Shown piece by piece: positions 23,201 to 32,079 of a DNA stretch of 46,025 nucleotides. The notes under the pieces were generated by a model that saw only the letters and a list, made by a program, of their open reading frames with translations, was not told the origin of the DNA and ran no database searches. The stretch comes from an uncultured Bacteroidales bacterium (GTDB lineage: Bacteria; Bacteroidota; Bacteroidia; Bacteroidales; ML635J-15): positions 1 to 46,025 of the forward strand of contig CALDKB010000015.1 in NCBI GenBank assembly GCA_937899245.1, read 5' to 3'. Position 1 is the stretch's first letter. Each line of letters opens with the position of its first letter. The position numbers and the translations under genes were made by a program.

Positions 23201-24571
23201 AATTCCTTTTATCCATTCCGAAATCGTCTTCATTGCATCCTCGTTGAACGTTTCTTCGTTTCGTCCGTAGAAGTTGTGACTGCCGAAAATACATTTCTGG
23301 AACAGGTGGTTCAAACCTTTGAGTTCCAGTATTTTATAATTTGAGTTCTTCGCTTTTTTCATAGCCTTTTCTACGCCGGCAAGATTGTCCTTGCTGTAAA
23401 CCTGCACATCCTTGTCGCCGTTGAGTGCGAGTACGGGAACCTTGACTTTGCAAAGGTAATACTGCGGATTGAAGTTGATGAAATAGTACATCCACGGCGA
23501 GAACATTATTTCAACGTTTGTCTTTAGTGCTTCATCGTTGGAGCCAGAAGGAACAAGTTCTTCCATTTCCTTCATAACGGCGAAGACTTTCGGCTTTTTC
23601 TCGTCAATGCTCAATTTCTTGTCCTTTAGGATTTTATATTCCTTTGTGACAAGTTTTGTGTACTGTTTTGCAATATCTTCCGAAATGCCGCTCGACTTCA
23701 GCACGTCGTAGTTTTGGCGAGCCATAAGTTGCGATATTTCCACTGCGGGACCAGCAAGCATAACAATGAAATCTACATCGTTGTTTCTTAGTGCAACCAT
23801 TGGCGCTATCATTCCGCCTTCGCTGTGTCCGATTATGCCTATTTTCATATCTTTTAGTCTGCTGTCGTTCTTGATGAACTTAACAACCGATTCTGCGTCA
23901 AGCGAAAAGTCGTTGGTCGTTGCACTTGCAAAGTTGCCTGTCGATTTGCCATAGCCACGGTCGTCGTAGCGAATAACGGCTATTCCGTTGCGGGTCAAGT
24001 AGTCGGAAAGTACTAGGAATGGCTTGTGACCAAAAATTTCTTCGTTACGGTCTTGTGCTCCAGAGCCGGATACAAGAATTACGACTTTCTCGCACTTGTA
24101 GTCGTATGGCGCTGTTAGTGTGCCTGATAGAGTTACGTTTGCCTTTGTATTATGGATTTCCACCTCCTCAACTATGTATGGAAAATCTTTCGGGTCTTGT
24201 TTCTTGGGTTTGGGTGTATAGCCTCGTTTTAAATTAAGCGGAATCGTTTTACCACGTTGTGTGAATTGGCAGAACAAGCTGTCGTTTGTCGGTTTTGTGT
24301 TTCCGGTTAATTTCACGTCTATGTTTTTTATTTCAACGCTGAATGTTTCATCCACGAATTCGGCTTTGTCAACTTTGATTCCGTATGCGGCTTGGTCTGG
24401 CGAGTCCATTGTGATGCTGTCTGGCGAAAATCCTTCGATATGGAAGACAACTGTCAGCGAAACGCTGTTGCTTATGTTTAAGTCGCCGCTCCAAGTACCA
24501 ATTATACTTTGGGCAAATAACGAAGTACTCGCAATGAATGCGAGTAAAAAAAACAATATTATTTTTTTCAT
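23198..24571 (-). CDS. secreted alpha/beta hydrolase
   Basis: This is a 457-residue protein from ATG 24571, with signal peptide MKKIILFFLLAFIASTSLFA. An upstream ATG 14 codons earlier overlaps the preceding gene and is rejected. An N-terminal beta-rich domain of about 150 residues (IGTWSGDLNISNSVSLTVVF onward) resembles the DUF3887/lipocalin-like heads found in such proteins. The hydrolase domain follows: VVILVSGSGAQDRNEEIFGH, IAVIRYDDRGYGKSTG, the nucleophile Ser250 in GHSEGG, LNGDKDVQV (acid) and GLNHLFQ (histidine). It is likely an exported esterase or acyl hydrolase; the substrate is unknown. It sits 4 bases downstream of the 25190 gene, so the pair is an operon. Confidence 0.85.
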   Translation of the reverse strand: MKKIILFFLLAFIASTSLFAQSIIGTWSGDLNISNSVSLTVVFHIEGFSPDSITMDSPDQAAYGIKVDKAEFVDETFSVEIKNIDVKLTGNTKPTNDSLFCQFTQRGKTIPLNLKRGYTPKPKKQDPKDFPYIVEEVEIHNTKANVTLSGTLTAPYDYKCEKVVILVSGSGAQDRNEEIFGHKPFLVLSDYLTRNGIAVIRYDDRGYGKSTGNFASATTNDFSLDAESVVKFIKNDSRLKDMKIGIIGHSEGGMIAPMVALRNNDVDFIVMLAGPAVEISQLMARQNYDVLKSSGISEDIAKQYTKLVTKEYKILKDKKLSIDEKKPKVFAVMKEMEELVPSGSNDEALKTNVEIMFSPWMYYFINFNPQYYLCKVKVPVLALNGDKDVQVYSKDNLAGVEKAMKKAKNSNYKILELKGLNHLFQKCIFGSHNFYGRNEETFNEDAMKTISEWIKGI

Positions 24572-24575
24572 TGTA

Positions 24576-25190
24576 TTACTTGATGAATAAAGAAGCAACC
24601 CCGCCGACAACAAGACCGCTCAATGTTCCGATTATAGTGTTGGTGAAAATCTTTTTCCTGCCTTTGTTCTGGTATCCGTAAACAAAATATTCGTCATCCT
24701 GAAATTCGGGGTGGAGTTTGATTATTCCTCTTTTGGTTGGACGTATAAATGAAAAGCCGGCGGCGTAAACGATTGGAACGGCAAAGCCAAGCATCGGACG
24801 TCTTTCGTAGCTGAAAATATATATCATCGAGCCGGCTCCAACGACAAATCCGCTGGCGCATGCCCACCACGCATTGAATTCGTCTCGTGCAATTTGCTTG
24901 CCAAGAACGACTTCCTTCATGTCGTAAACCGAAAATTCGCCTTCTTGGGTCGGAAGGTATAATATGCTGTCGTTTATCGACCATATATCGTTGGTGTCGA
25001 AGTATTTGGTTTTTATCTTGCCGTTCTTTTTCTCCATCCTGATTTGAAGCTCTGTTGGCGAGTTGTTGTCAGGTAAAAATGAATAATCTTTGATGTTGTA
25101 CTGTGAGCCGTCAATCAGACTTAATTTAGCCTGCGAAAATGTAATTGCACTGGTAAGTATAAGTATAGATATCAATATTATTTTTCTCAT
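24576..25190 (-). CDS. exported membrane protein, unknown function
   Basis: This is a 204-residue protein from ATG 25190 (MRKIILISILILTSAITFSQ, signal peptide). The mature N-terminal half resembles a short beta domain that reads like a response to 'DGSxYxI...' (LSLIDGSQYNIKDYSFLPDN). Two hydrophobic segments follow (about residues 105-150), and a glycine-rich tail (TIIGTLSGLVVGGVASLFIK) closes it, like a glycine-zipper membrane anchor. Such small proteins are common in Bacteroidota, but no function is known to me. A -7 box TAATTTTG lies at 25223-25216. The downstream hydrolase gene begins 4 bases after its stop. Confidence 0.65.
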   Translation of the reverse strand: MRKIILISILILTSAITFSQAKLSLIDGSQYNIKDYSFLPDNNSPTELQIRMEKKNGKIKTKYFDTNDIWSINDSILYLPTQEGEFSVYDMKEVVLGKQIARDEFNAWWACASGFVVGAGSMIYIFSYERRPMLGFAVPIVYAAGFSFIRPTKRGIIKLHPEFQDDEYFVYGYQNKGRKKIFTNTIIGTLSGLVVGGVASLFIK

Positions 25191-25215
25191 GTCTGTAGCC
25201 ATTAATTTTCATTGG

Positions 25216-25223
25216 CAAAATTA
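25216..25223 (-). promoter_or_regulatory. -7 promoter box of the 25190 operon
   Basis: On the minus strand TAATTTTG fits TAnnTTTG; the -33 element is weak. A divergent -7 box (TAAATTTG, 25267-25274) serves the porin-like gene. Confidence 0.45.
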
Positions 25224-25266
25224 TATAACTTTTGCGACCGACCATAATTTTAAAGCCTAAAAATGC

Positions 25267-25274
25267 TAAATTTG
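25267..25274 (+). promoter_or_regulatory. -7 promoter box of the porin-like gene
   Basis: TAAATTTG predicts transcription from about 25281. It therefore excludes the in-frame ATG at 25263 and favours 25290 or 25293. Confidence 0.5.
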
Positions 25275-25289
25275 CGTTCAAATTTTAGA

Positions 25290-26303
25290 ATGATGAAGCG
25301 TGTTATAAAATATTTGATTGTACTGTCGGCATTTCTGTCGAGTGTTGCTGTTGCTATGGCTGTTGAGTTGCCGCTGAGTGATACTTCAAAGTTTAAGGCA
25401 GTTCCTGAGATTATGTTGTTTTCCAATTTCCACCAGGGTGTTGGCGCCGACACACGGGAACCTAATTTCGAAATCAAGCGTGCTACTTTCGGCTATCAGT
25501 TTTATGTCCCCAAGGGCTTTTCTTCAATTATTCGTCTTGATGTAAGTCCAAATCTTCCGTTGGGGCAAAATTACAATACCGTAAATGTATATTTGCGTGC
25601 GATGTACATTTCGTGGAAAAGAGGCAAGTTCGTGTTGAATACAGGTCTGGTCGACAACATGCAGCACATGACACAGCAGAAATTCTGGGGTAAAAGGTAT
25701 ATCTTCAAGTCATTTCTTGATGAATATCGTTTCCTGCCGTCTATTGATTTGGGATTCAATGGTCGCTACGATTTTCTCGATAATCTTTCACTCGAGTTTG
25801 GAATGATGACGGGTACTATTAAGGATGATAGTGTCTCGTATGGTAAATATTACTATTCTTTGTCGCTCAACTATTCTCCTGTGAATGAATTGCAGTTTAA
25901 GGTACATTCTACATACTCGTTTCAGAATGAGGATTTGTTTACCGCAGGTGCGTTTGCCGGCTGGAAAATTCTTCCGTGCTTGCGCCTTGGCCTCGAATAC
26001 AATGCGAAGTTTAGCCCCGGAAATATTATGCAGCATGGCGCTAGCGCATATATGATTTATGACATCCTTGAAAATAAACTGGACATATTTGCACGGTACG
26101 ACTATTTGACATCATCGACTCATGCGGGATTCGTCCCGTCGTGGACCGTCGTTCCCGACGGCATGGCCTTGCTCGGTGGTGTTGAATGGAAGGCTTGTGA
26201 CTTTGTGCGGCTTTCTGTAAACTATCAGGGTTGGTTGCCTCGCGTCGAAACCGATATCACTAAGTCCTATGTATATTTAAATGTAGAGTTTAGGGTTAAT
26301 TAA
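25290..26303 (+). CDS. outer-membrane porin-like protein (phosphate-selective porin O/P-like)
   Basis: This is a 337-residue protein whose start is set by the -7 box at 25267-25274. Signal peptide MMKRVIKYLIVLSAFLSSVA is followed by a chain of amphipathic strands ending in an aromatic-bearing strand (SYVYLNVEFRVN), the usual C-terminal barrel strand. Phrases FEIKRATFGYQFYVPKGFSS, YLRAMYISWKRGKFVLNTGL and LDIFARYDYLTSS recall the OprO/OprP-like porins of Bacteroidota. Those form ion-permeable trimers, but selectivity cannot be read here. It is 13 bases upstream of the ttcA-like gene on the same strand; co-transcription is possible but unlikely to be functional. Confidence 0.7.
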   Translation: MMKRVIKYLIVLSAFLSSVAVAMAVELPLSDTSKFKAVPEIMLFSNFHQGVGADTREPNFEIKRATFGYQFYVPKGFSSIIRLDVSPNLPLGQNYNTVNVYLRAMYISWKRGKFVLNTGLVDNMQHMTQQKFWGKRYIFKSFLDEYRFLPSIDLGFNGRYDFLDNLSLEFGMMTGTIKDDSVSYGKYYYSLSLNYSPVNELQFKVHSTYSFQNEDLFTAGAFAGWKILPCLRLGLEYNAKFSPGNIMQHGASAYMIYDILENKLDIFARYDYLTSSTHAGFVPSWTVVPDGMALLGGVEWKACDFVRLSVNYQGWLPRVETDITKSYVYLNVEFRVN

Positions 26304-26316
26304 ATTTCATCTGGTT

Positions 26317-27099
26317 ATGTCTGAAATCTCTGATAAGCGAAAGGTTAAACTGGTATATTCCAAGATCGGGCAGGCGATTAACAAGTATAATCTTATTGCC
26401 GATGGCGATAGGATTATGGTCGGTGTCAGTGGTGGCAAGGATTCTATGACATTGCTGGCGACATTAGCTACCCGCCGTCGCTTTGGCAAGGAGAAATACG
26501 ATATAGTGGCCGTGCACGTTGATGTCGAAAATGTGCCGTATTCAGTCGACCGTGAATTTATTGCAGATTTCTGCCAGAAAAACGATGTGCAGTTTGTATA
26601 CGATACAATAACTGTTGATTTTGAAAAGGATGCAAAAAAATCCAAGTGCTTCCTTTGCTCTTGGCATAGGCGTAAACGCTTGTTCGAGCTTACCGGAGTG
26701 TATAATTGCAACAAATTGGCTCTCGGTCATCATCTTGATGACGCTGTCGAGACCTTGATTATTAATATGTGCTATCATAACAGCATAAGTTCAATGCCTG
26801 CATCATTGAAGATGTTTGATAATCGTGTTGAACTTATTAGGCCTCTTATTTTGTTGACTAATAATGAAATACGACAGTTTGCGACTATAATGGGATTTCC
26901 TTTGGAGAAGGCGAAATGTCCGTTTGAGAGCAAGACTAAGCGTTATCAGGCGGGGGAAATTGTGGCGGAAATGGAAAAGCGTTTTCCCGAAGCACGTCAT
27001 AATATTTTCAAGTCGATGCAGAAGATTTTTGTGGAATATCTGCCTGTTGAAGAAGGGGAAAGTCCTATTGTTGATGGCTTGAACGTAAAGAATTCGTGA
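26317..27099 (+). CDS. ttcA: TtcA-family PP-loop tRNA thiolation enzyme
   Basis: This is a 260-residue protein. The PP-loop SGGKDS (residues 38-43) binds ATP. The CxxC pair Cys111/Cys114 (KCFLCSW) and a later KCPF cysteine match the iron-sulfur ligands of TtcA, and LALGHHLDDAVETLIINMCY is the second conserved block. TtcA-type enzymes adenylate a tRNA base and replace oxygen with sulfur, classically 2-thiocytidine 32. Bacteroidota members of this group are annotated as TtcA family, but the exact tRNA target is not proven. The gene ends 6 bases from the convergent porU stop, with no terminator visible between them. Confidence 0.85.
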   Translation: MSEISDKRKVKLVYSKIGQAINKYNLIADGDRIMVGVSGGKDSMTLLATLATRRRFGKEKYDIVAVHVDVENVPYSVDREFIADFCQKNDVQFVYDTITVDFEKDAKKSKCFLCSWHRRKRLFELTGVYNCNKLALGHHLDDAVETLIINMCYHNSISSMPASLKMFDNRVELIRPLILLTNNEIRQFATIMGFPLEKAKCPFESKTKRYQAGEIVAEMEKRFPEARHNIFKSMQKIFVEYLPVEEGESPIVDGLNVKNS

Positions 27100-27105
27100 T
27101 GTCCC

Positions 27106-30100
27106 TTATCTCAAGATGACAAGTTTCTCGAATTTCTCAACTGTCGTGCCGGTCGGATTCTTAACTTTAACTTTGTAAATATAAACGCCTTTGCCGATTT
27201 TGTCGCCATATTCGTCAAGTCCGTCCCATTCTATAGGTTGGCTTAAATAGCCGTCACAAGTCATATTGGCCTCAAGAGTTTTGACAAGTTTGCCAGATAC
27301 AGTGAAAATGCTAATGATAACATCAAGGTTTTCGTATGGCTGGTTGTGTCCAAAATAGAACGACGTGTGCGTTGTAAACGGGTTCGGGTAGTTGAAAATC
27401 TTATCTATTACCATCTCCGAAGAGTTGGCAACTATAAAGTCGATGGAACTTTCGTTGCTGTTGTTCATTACGTCCCATGCCTTGATTGTCATTGTGTGCT
27501 GCCCAATTTCCAGTCCCGAATTAGGGTAGCTTACGGTTCCCGACTTGTAGTCGTCCATTCCCGATTCGTAGAACTTATTAAGGATTTTTTTCTCAGATGC
27601 ATTTTCGTCAAGAGTCATGGTGATGTCGTGTCCAATGCCATTGCCTATTGTGTTAATGCCAGATTCGTCGCTGATTTTTGCGATAAGAAGTGGGTTTTCG
27701 TTTACAATGCCGCCGTCGATGAAGCTTTCGTCATTCATATATAGCTCGATAACTGGACCTTCGCTGTCGTGTATGCCGTTTTCGTCGGTGCCGCCAATAA
27801 CGATACTCCTGTCGTATCCGCTTGCTTCTTTGTCGGAAAAGTTGTTGGCATAGTAGCTGATTTTTCCATAGTCGAAATAGTATGCAATGTCAACCGGTAT
27901 GATGAAACTGAACTTGAACTTTCCGTTTGTAACGGTAGACTGTCCATTGAATATCATATTTCTTTGAGCGGTGTATGTCAATGGTTCGTATCCGTCATTG
28001 CTCTTTGTCGTGTATGAGTTGCGCTTGTCGTATACCGACGGGTAAACTATGCCGTTGAAATTTGGTGCAGGATTGCCGCTTTCGTCGTATATCATTCCTT
28101 CTATGGTTACCAGTCCGGTAGCTCCTATGGTGTCGTTGAATTCCGCTATAGGAATGTCGTTGACTTTTGTCGTCTTGACGGAATAGCTTGGCTGTGCTAA
28201 TGTTATTGCAGGGTCGCCAAGCAGGACAAATGACCTCATGTTCAGGTCGCCGGTTTCATTCTTTCCAAGGGCGACACATTCGCCTATTGTTGCAGGTTTC
28301 TGCCCTTGGTTTTCTTCCAAGTGGCTGCTGAACATGAATTTATAGAAATTGCTTACAAGCTTTTCGTTTTTAGTGGAATATACTTGTCTAACTGTGGAGA
28401 ATAATGCAATAGCACCAGAATTTGGTGCGAGAAAAAGTTGTTCGCCACCAGAAAGGAAGGTGTGGTCGTCAAATGGTGAATAGTCGCAGGTTGCTGTTAC
28501 GATTAGCGGGTATTTGTTCTTGTTTTGCAATGAATTGATCGAATTCAAGGTAAAAACGCTTTCGTGTGCCCAAGCTTTTGGATTTCCGTGTCCAACCCAT
28601 GTGACTAGTAGAGTTCCATTGTTTATGTTGTCGATTATTGCTTTGTTTACATCAGGATATGTGCTTCCGGATGCGGAGTAGATTTGCTCGTAGTCGTCGA
28701 GGTATATTTTTTCAATGTTTAGGTATTGTGCGCTGAATTCCAATTCTTTAGCAATCATATTTTCGGCATTCTCCTGATGGACGATTTCATTGTTTTCGGC
28801 ATCGTCGGCTATTATTGTAGCTTTGTTTTTCCAGCTTCCGTAACTTTCGGGCGAGTAGTAGCTTCTTATCTTTTCGACAGCGGCGCTGGCTTCCTCAGCA
28901 GTCTTTACTGGCATTCTTCCTATGCCCATGTCCATTTTGTCGGTTGAGGCCACTTCACCTTCTCCTTCGTCTAGGCATACAAAAAAGTCGTCGCATGTTA
29001 TTGATAATGTGTTTGCCAGAGAATTTACTGTCTGGTATGTAAGTATGAAGTTGGATACGCTGCCGTCGGCGGTTTTGTTGTCGTAACTGCCATCGCCAAT
29101 AAGAAGTACATTCTTGGGCATGGTCGATGCGCTGGCTCGGTCGTAAAACATCTTTATGAAATTTCTCATGGCGCAGATGTCGGGACAACCAGACGAAAAT
29201 TCATTGTAGATCTTTTCCGGCGTCGTAACTACCACTTTCATGTTGTCCTTGCTCTCGTGAAGTTGCTTTAAGTCGTTTGCTTGTGCGGAAAAATTTGGGT
29301 GCGTAATAATTATAAGGTCGCAGTTGCCAAGTCCATGAAGATTCTGGTTGCTAATTTTTCCAACATCGTTGGCGTTGGAATAAATAGGAGAGGGGAAATT
29401 ATAGCTTGGATTGAATGCTATATACTCTTTTAGAGTGTCGGATGCTGCTTTGAACTTGAAGTTGCTTGACGCATACGAACCGGCTATCTGCTTGGCGTTG
29501 ATACGGTCGCTAATATCCCAGACAACAATGTTGCTTGGCGCCTGTCCAATGGTAAATTCTGCAATTTTGCCAGGGCCTACAGACCTTAAATCGCGGAAAC
29601 TTATGCAACCGTTCTCCATGACAAGACTTTTCCTGACTTTTAATCCGATGTAGTCTATCCATCCTTTTGCAGTGGAAGTTCCCTTCACGAATGTAATGCC
29701 AAAGTTCATTGTGTTGCCGCTAGGTCTGAATATGGATGAATATGTGGCTTCGTTCCCGTTGGCAATAGTAGCAGCAATATTTGCCCTGCCTATAGATACC
29801 CCATTTACAGTAATGTCGAAGTGGCTGGCGTTTGCCGAGGCGGCAGCAAAATGGAAGTAAGCCGTGGCTGTGTCACCGATAATGTTGTCTTCTTTAATCG
29901 TTTCATTCATTGTCAGGTAGTAGTCGAAGCATCTCCACCAAAAAGTACGCCCGGTCTTGACGATGGAAATGGAGTCCTTCTCGAGGAACGAATACTTGTC
30001 GTATGATGTAACAGACACATTTGAGGTTGCTTCGGAAGGCGTCGAAGTGGCTCTTTTCCAAGTTCCCTTGTCTGAAACGAAGTAGTACGAAAAGTCGGAA

Positions 30101-30930
30101 TAGTTGTGAAAGTCGTGTGTGAACTTTCCGTTGCTGTTGTATTTAATGTTATGCGGACCGTCGGCGTAGAATAGGATGTAGTCTCCGTTGTCGAAGACTC
30201 CGTTGCTGTTGGCGTCAATTTTCATGATGCTTCTTTCCGGGACGTCATCAACATATTTGTTTGCAAATATCGCTGGCGAATTGTCGCATATGGTCTTTGA
30301 CTCTGAGCCGCCATATCCGAACACACCGATAGATGAAAAATTGCTGAAGCCCATTTCTACCAGTTGCGTGTATGTGATTTTGTAAATGCCCGATTCGGCA
30401 ACCTTAATTTTATACCATTTGCCCGACGACAGCTTTGATTCGCTGACATAGCTTCTTGTCGCTTCCCGCTTGGTTGTTGTAGCCAGTTTTATTTCGCACT
30501 CAAATTCGCTAAGAATTTCGTAGTTGCCATTTATTGCATTGATTCTCAATGGCATAATCTCAATTTCCAAGGAGCTTTGTTTCCTTGATTTGCAAACTTC
30601 AGCTTTTATCTCCGGTTCGTTTCCAAGTTCAGATATCTTATATATACCTTTTAATATATTGTCATCTATTGTTGTGTAGCTAGCTCTTTTTAATGTGACA
30701 CTTTGTATTTGAGAGCCGTCGCCAATGTTTCGGCGACTTTTGTATATTGGGAAAAAATCATAGTCTCTGTTGTCTCTGTTTTCTGTAAGGAGGATTTTGA
30801 TTTTAGAGTCGTCTTCTAAAATAATTTCAGAATTTCCCTTTATGGATATTGAATCCTTGAATATGATATTTTGAGAATAAGCAGTTTTTAATAAACTGAA
30901 TATCAATATGATGCAGAGTGCTTTCTTCAT
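27106..30930 (-). CDS. porU: PorU, type IX secretion signal peptidase/sortase
   Basis: This is a 1274-residue protein with signal peptide MKKALCIILIFSLLKTAYSQ. The central gingipain-like C25 peptidase domain is recognised by LLVTWVGHGNPKAWAHESVF (His781) and YPLIVTATCDYSPFD (Cys815), the catalytic pair. LIIITHPNFSAQANDLKQLH and VLLIGDGSYDNKTADGSVSN are further typical blocks. The C-terminal 90 residues (IFNYPNPFTTHTSFYFGHNQ through GDKIGKGVYIYKVKVKN) form the FlgD-Ig/sorting-like domain. PorU removes the C-terminal signal of T9SS cargo and attaches cargo to a lipopolysaccharide anchor at the outer face. It is a little longer than the P. gingivalis protein (about 1158). It is divergent from the PorP-like gene, with gldJ next. 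Confidence 0.93.
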   Translation of the reverse strand: MKKALCIILIFSLLKTAYSQNIIFKDSISIKGNSEIILEDDSKIKILLTENRDNRDYDFFPIYKSRRNIGDGSQIQSVTLKRASYTTIDDNILKGIYKISELGNEPEIKAEVCKSRKQSSLEIEIMPLRINAINGNYEILSEFECEIKLATTTKREATRSYVSESKLSSGKWYKIKVAESGIYKITYTQLVEMGFSNFSSIGVFGYGGSESKTICDNSPAIFANKYVDDVPERSIMKIDANSNGVFDNGDYILFYADGPHNIKYNSNGKFTHDFHNYSDFSYYFVSDKGTWKRATSTPSEATSNVSVTSYDKYSFLEKDSISIVKTGRTFWWRCFDYYLTMNETIKEDNIIGDTATAYFHFAAASANASHFDITVNGVSIGRANIAATIANGNEATYSSIFRPSGNTMNFGITFVKGTSTAKGWIDYIGLKVRKSLVMENGCISFRDLRSVGPGKIAEFTIGQAPSNIVVWDISDRINAKQIAGSYASSNFKFKAASDTLKEYIAFNPSYNFPSPIYSNANDVGKISNQNLHGLGNCDLIIITHPNFSAQANDLKQLHESKDNMKVVVTTPEKIYNEFSSGCPDICAMRNFIKMFYDRASASTMPKNVLLIGDGSYDNKTADGSVSNFILTYQTVNSLANTLSITCDDFFVCLDEGEGEVASTDKMDMGIGRMPVKTAEEASAAVEKIRSYYSPESYGSWKNKATIIADDAENNEIVHQENAENMIAKELEFSAQYLNIEKIYLDDYEQIYSASGSTYPDVNKAIIDNINNGTLLVTWVGHGNPKAWAHESVFTLNSINSLQNKNKYPLIVTATCDYSPFDDHTFLSGGEQLFLAPNSGAIALFSTVRQVYSTKNEKLVSNFYKFMFSSHLEENQGQKPATIGECVALGKNETGDLNMRSFVLLGDPAITLAQPSYSVKTTKVNDIPIAEFNDTIGATGLVTIEGMIYDESGNPAPNFNGIVYPSVYDKRNSYTTKSNDGYEPLTYTAQRNMIFNGQSTVTNGKFKFSFIIPVDIAYYFDYGKISYYANNFSDKEASGYDRSIVIGGTDENGIHDSEGPVIELYMNDESFIDGGIVNENPLLIAKISDESGINTIGNGIGHDITMTLDENASEKKILNKFYESGMDDYKSGTVSYPNSGLEIGQHTMTIKAWDVMNNSNESSIDFIVANSSEMVIDKIFNYPNPFTTHTSFYFGHNQPYENLDVIISIFTVSGKLVKTLEANMTCDGYLSQPIEWDGLDEYGDKIGKGVYIYKVKVKNPTGTTVEKFEKLVILR

Positions 30931-30977
30931 TTGTTAAAAAAAAATAAAAAAAAAAGTTCTTTTGTTTTCTCAAACGA

Positions 30978-30985
30978 CAAATTTA
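30978..30985 (-). promoter_or_regulatory. -7 promoter box of porU
   Basis: On the minus strand TAAATTTG is an exact TAnnTTTG, about 48 bases before the porU ATG at 30930. The -33 element is not clear. A homopolymer A/T stretch lies between the box and the start codon. Confidence 0.5.
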
Positions 30986-31058
30986 GTGTAATATTGTGAA
31001 TTTAAATTATGGAGTGAAAAATATTTATCATTCACTAATTATAGATGGTAAAAATATT

Positions 31059-32054
31059 ATGGTAAAGCGATTTTTAATTTTACTAACTCTGCTGATATTA
31101 GGGAGTTATGGCGTGTCGATAGCGCAAGACGCACACTTTTCGCAGTTCTATGCAAATCCGTTGTACTTGAACCCGGCTTTTGCAGGATCTGAGAGATGTC
31201 CGCGACTTTCTATGTCCTATAGGAACCAATGGCCTGCTTTTGGGTCGACCTTTGTGACATACAATTTGGCATATGACCAGTATTGGCATGCATTGCGTGG
31301 CGGTGTCGGAATAAACATTGTAAATGATGTACAAGGTTGTGGCGATGGTAAAATAAACTTAGCTACAATCAACGCTATGTATTCGTACACATTGCAGGTG
31401 TCAAAGAAGTTTTCTTTGGCTGCAGGTTTTCAGGCTTCGTTTGCAATGAAGAGAATCGACTGGGATTTTGTTTTCCCGAATATGATTCATCCGTTGTATG
31501 GACCTATCTATGCATCGTTAGAAAATCCTGATATAATTAATACAAAGCGTAATTATGTCGATTTCTCTGCTGGTATCATTGGTTTTACTGAAAAGGTATT
31601 CTTCGGCGTGGCTGTACACCATCTTACAGAGCCGTCGGAGTCATTCTTGAGAGGCAGCGATGCAGTATTGCCACGTAAGTACACAGCTCACTTCGGAACA
31701 GAGATACCTATTAATAGTAGTAAGTTCAAGAGAGGCGATCTCCTTATCGCACCTCAGATTCTTTTCCAGCAGCAAGGCGCATTCTTCCAGCAGTTCTACT
31801 GGGGTATGTATGTGTCGAGAAGAGGTATTCTCGCTGGCTTCTGGTTCAGACAGACTTTCGAATTCCAATATGACGCATTCGTCATGATGGTTGGTTATAA
31901 ATATAACAAGTTCAGATTTGCCTATAGCTACGACTTGACAATATCGAAGTTGAGCAACTCTACTTATGGCGCTCACGAGTTGTCTGTAGCTTATACTTTC
32001 GGTTGCCACGAAAAGGCAAAGAAGATTTCGACAATAAGTTGTCCATCATTCTAG
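31059..32054 (+). CDS. PorP/SprF family type IX secretion membrane protein
   Basis: This is a 331-residue protein from ATG 31059: signal peptide MVKRFLILLTLLILGSYGVS, mature start QDAHFSQFYANPLYLNPAFA. The last phrase is the PorP/SprF family N-terminal hallmark, followed by RLSMSYRNQWPAF and the repeated barrel strands. A GTG 21 codons upstream is an unlikely start because the intervening residues are not signal-like. Members form outer-membrane barrels that hold the attachment factors of T9SS cargo (SprF with SprB) or belong to the core ring complex (PorP with PorK/N). This copy lies between porU and gldJ. Which of those roles it has is not decided by sequence alone. Confidence 0.88.
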   Translation: MVKRFLILLTLLILGSYGVSIAQDAHFSQFYANPLYLNPAFAGSERCPRLSMSYRNQWPAFGSTFVTYNLAYDQYWHALRGGVGINIVNDVQGCGDGKINLATINAMYSYTLQVSKKFSLAAGFQASFAMKRIDWDFVFPNMIHPLYGPIYASLENPDIINTKRNYVDFSAGIIGFTEKVFFGVAVHHLTEPSESFLRGSDAVLPRKYTAHFGTEIPINSSKFKRGDLLIAPQILFQQQGAFFQQFYWGMYVSRRGILAGFWFRQTFEFQYDAFVMMVGYKYNKFRFAYSYDLTISKLSNSTYGAHELSVAYTFGCHEKAKKISTISCPSF

Positions 32055-32079
32055 TACTAATATAAAAAGTTCAAGTTTT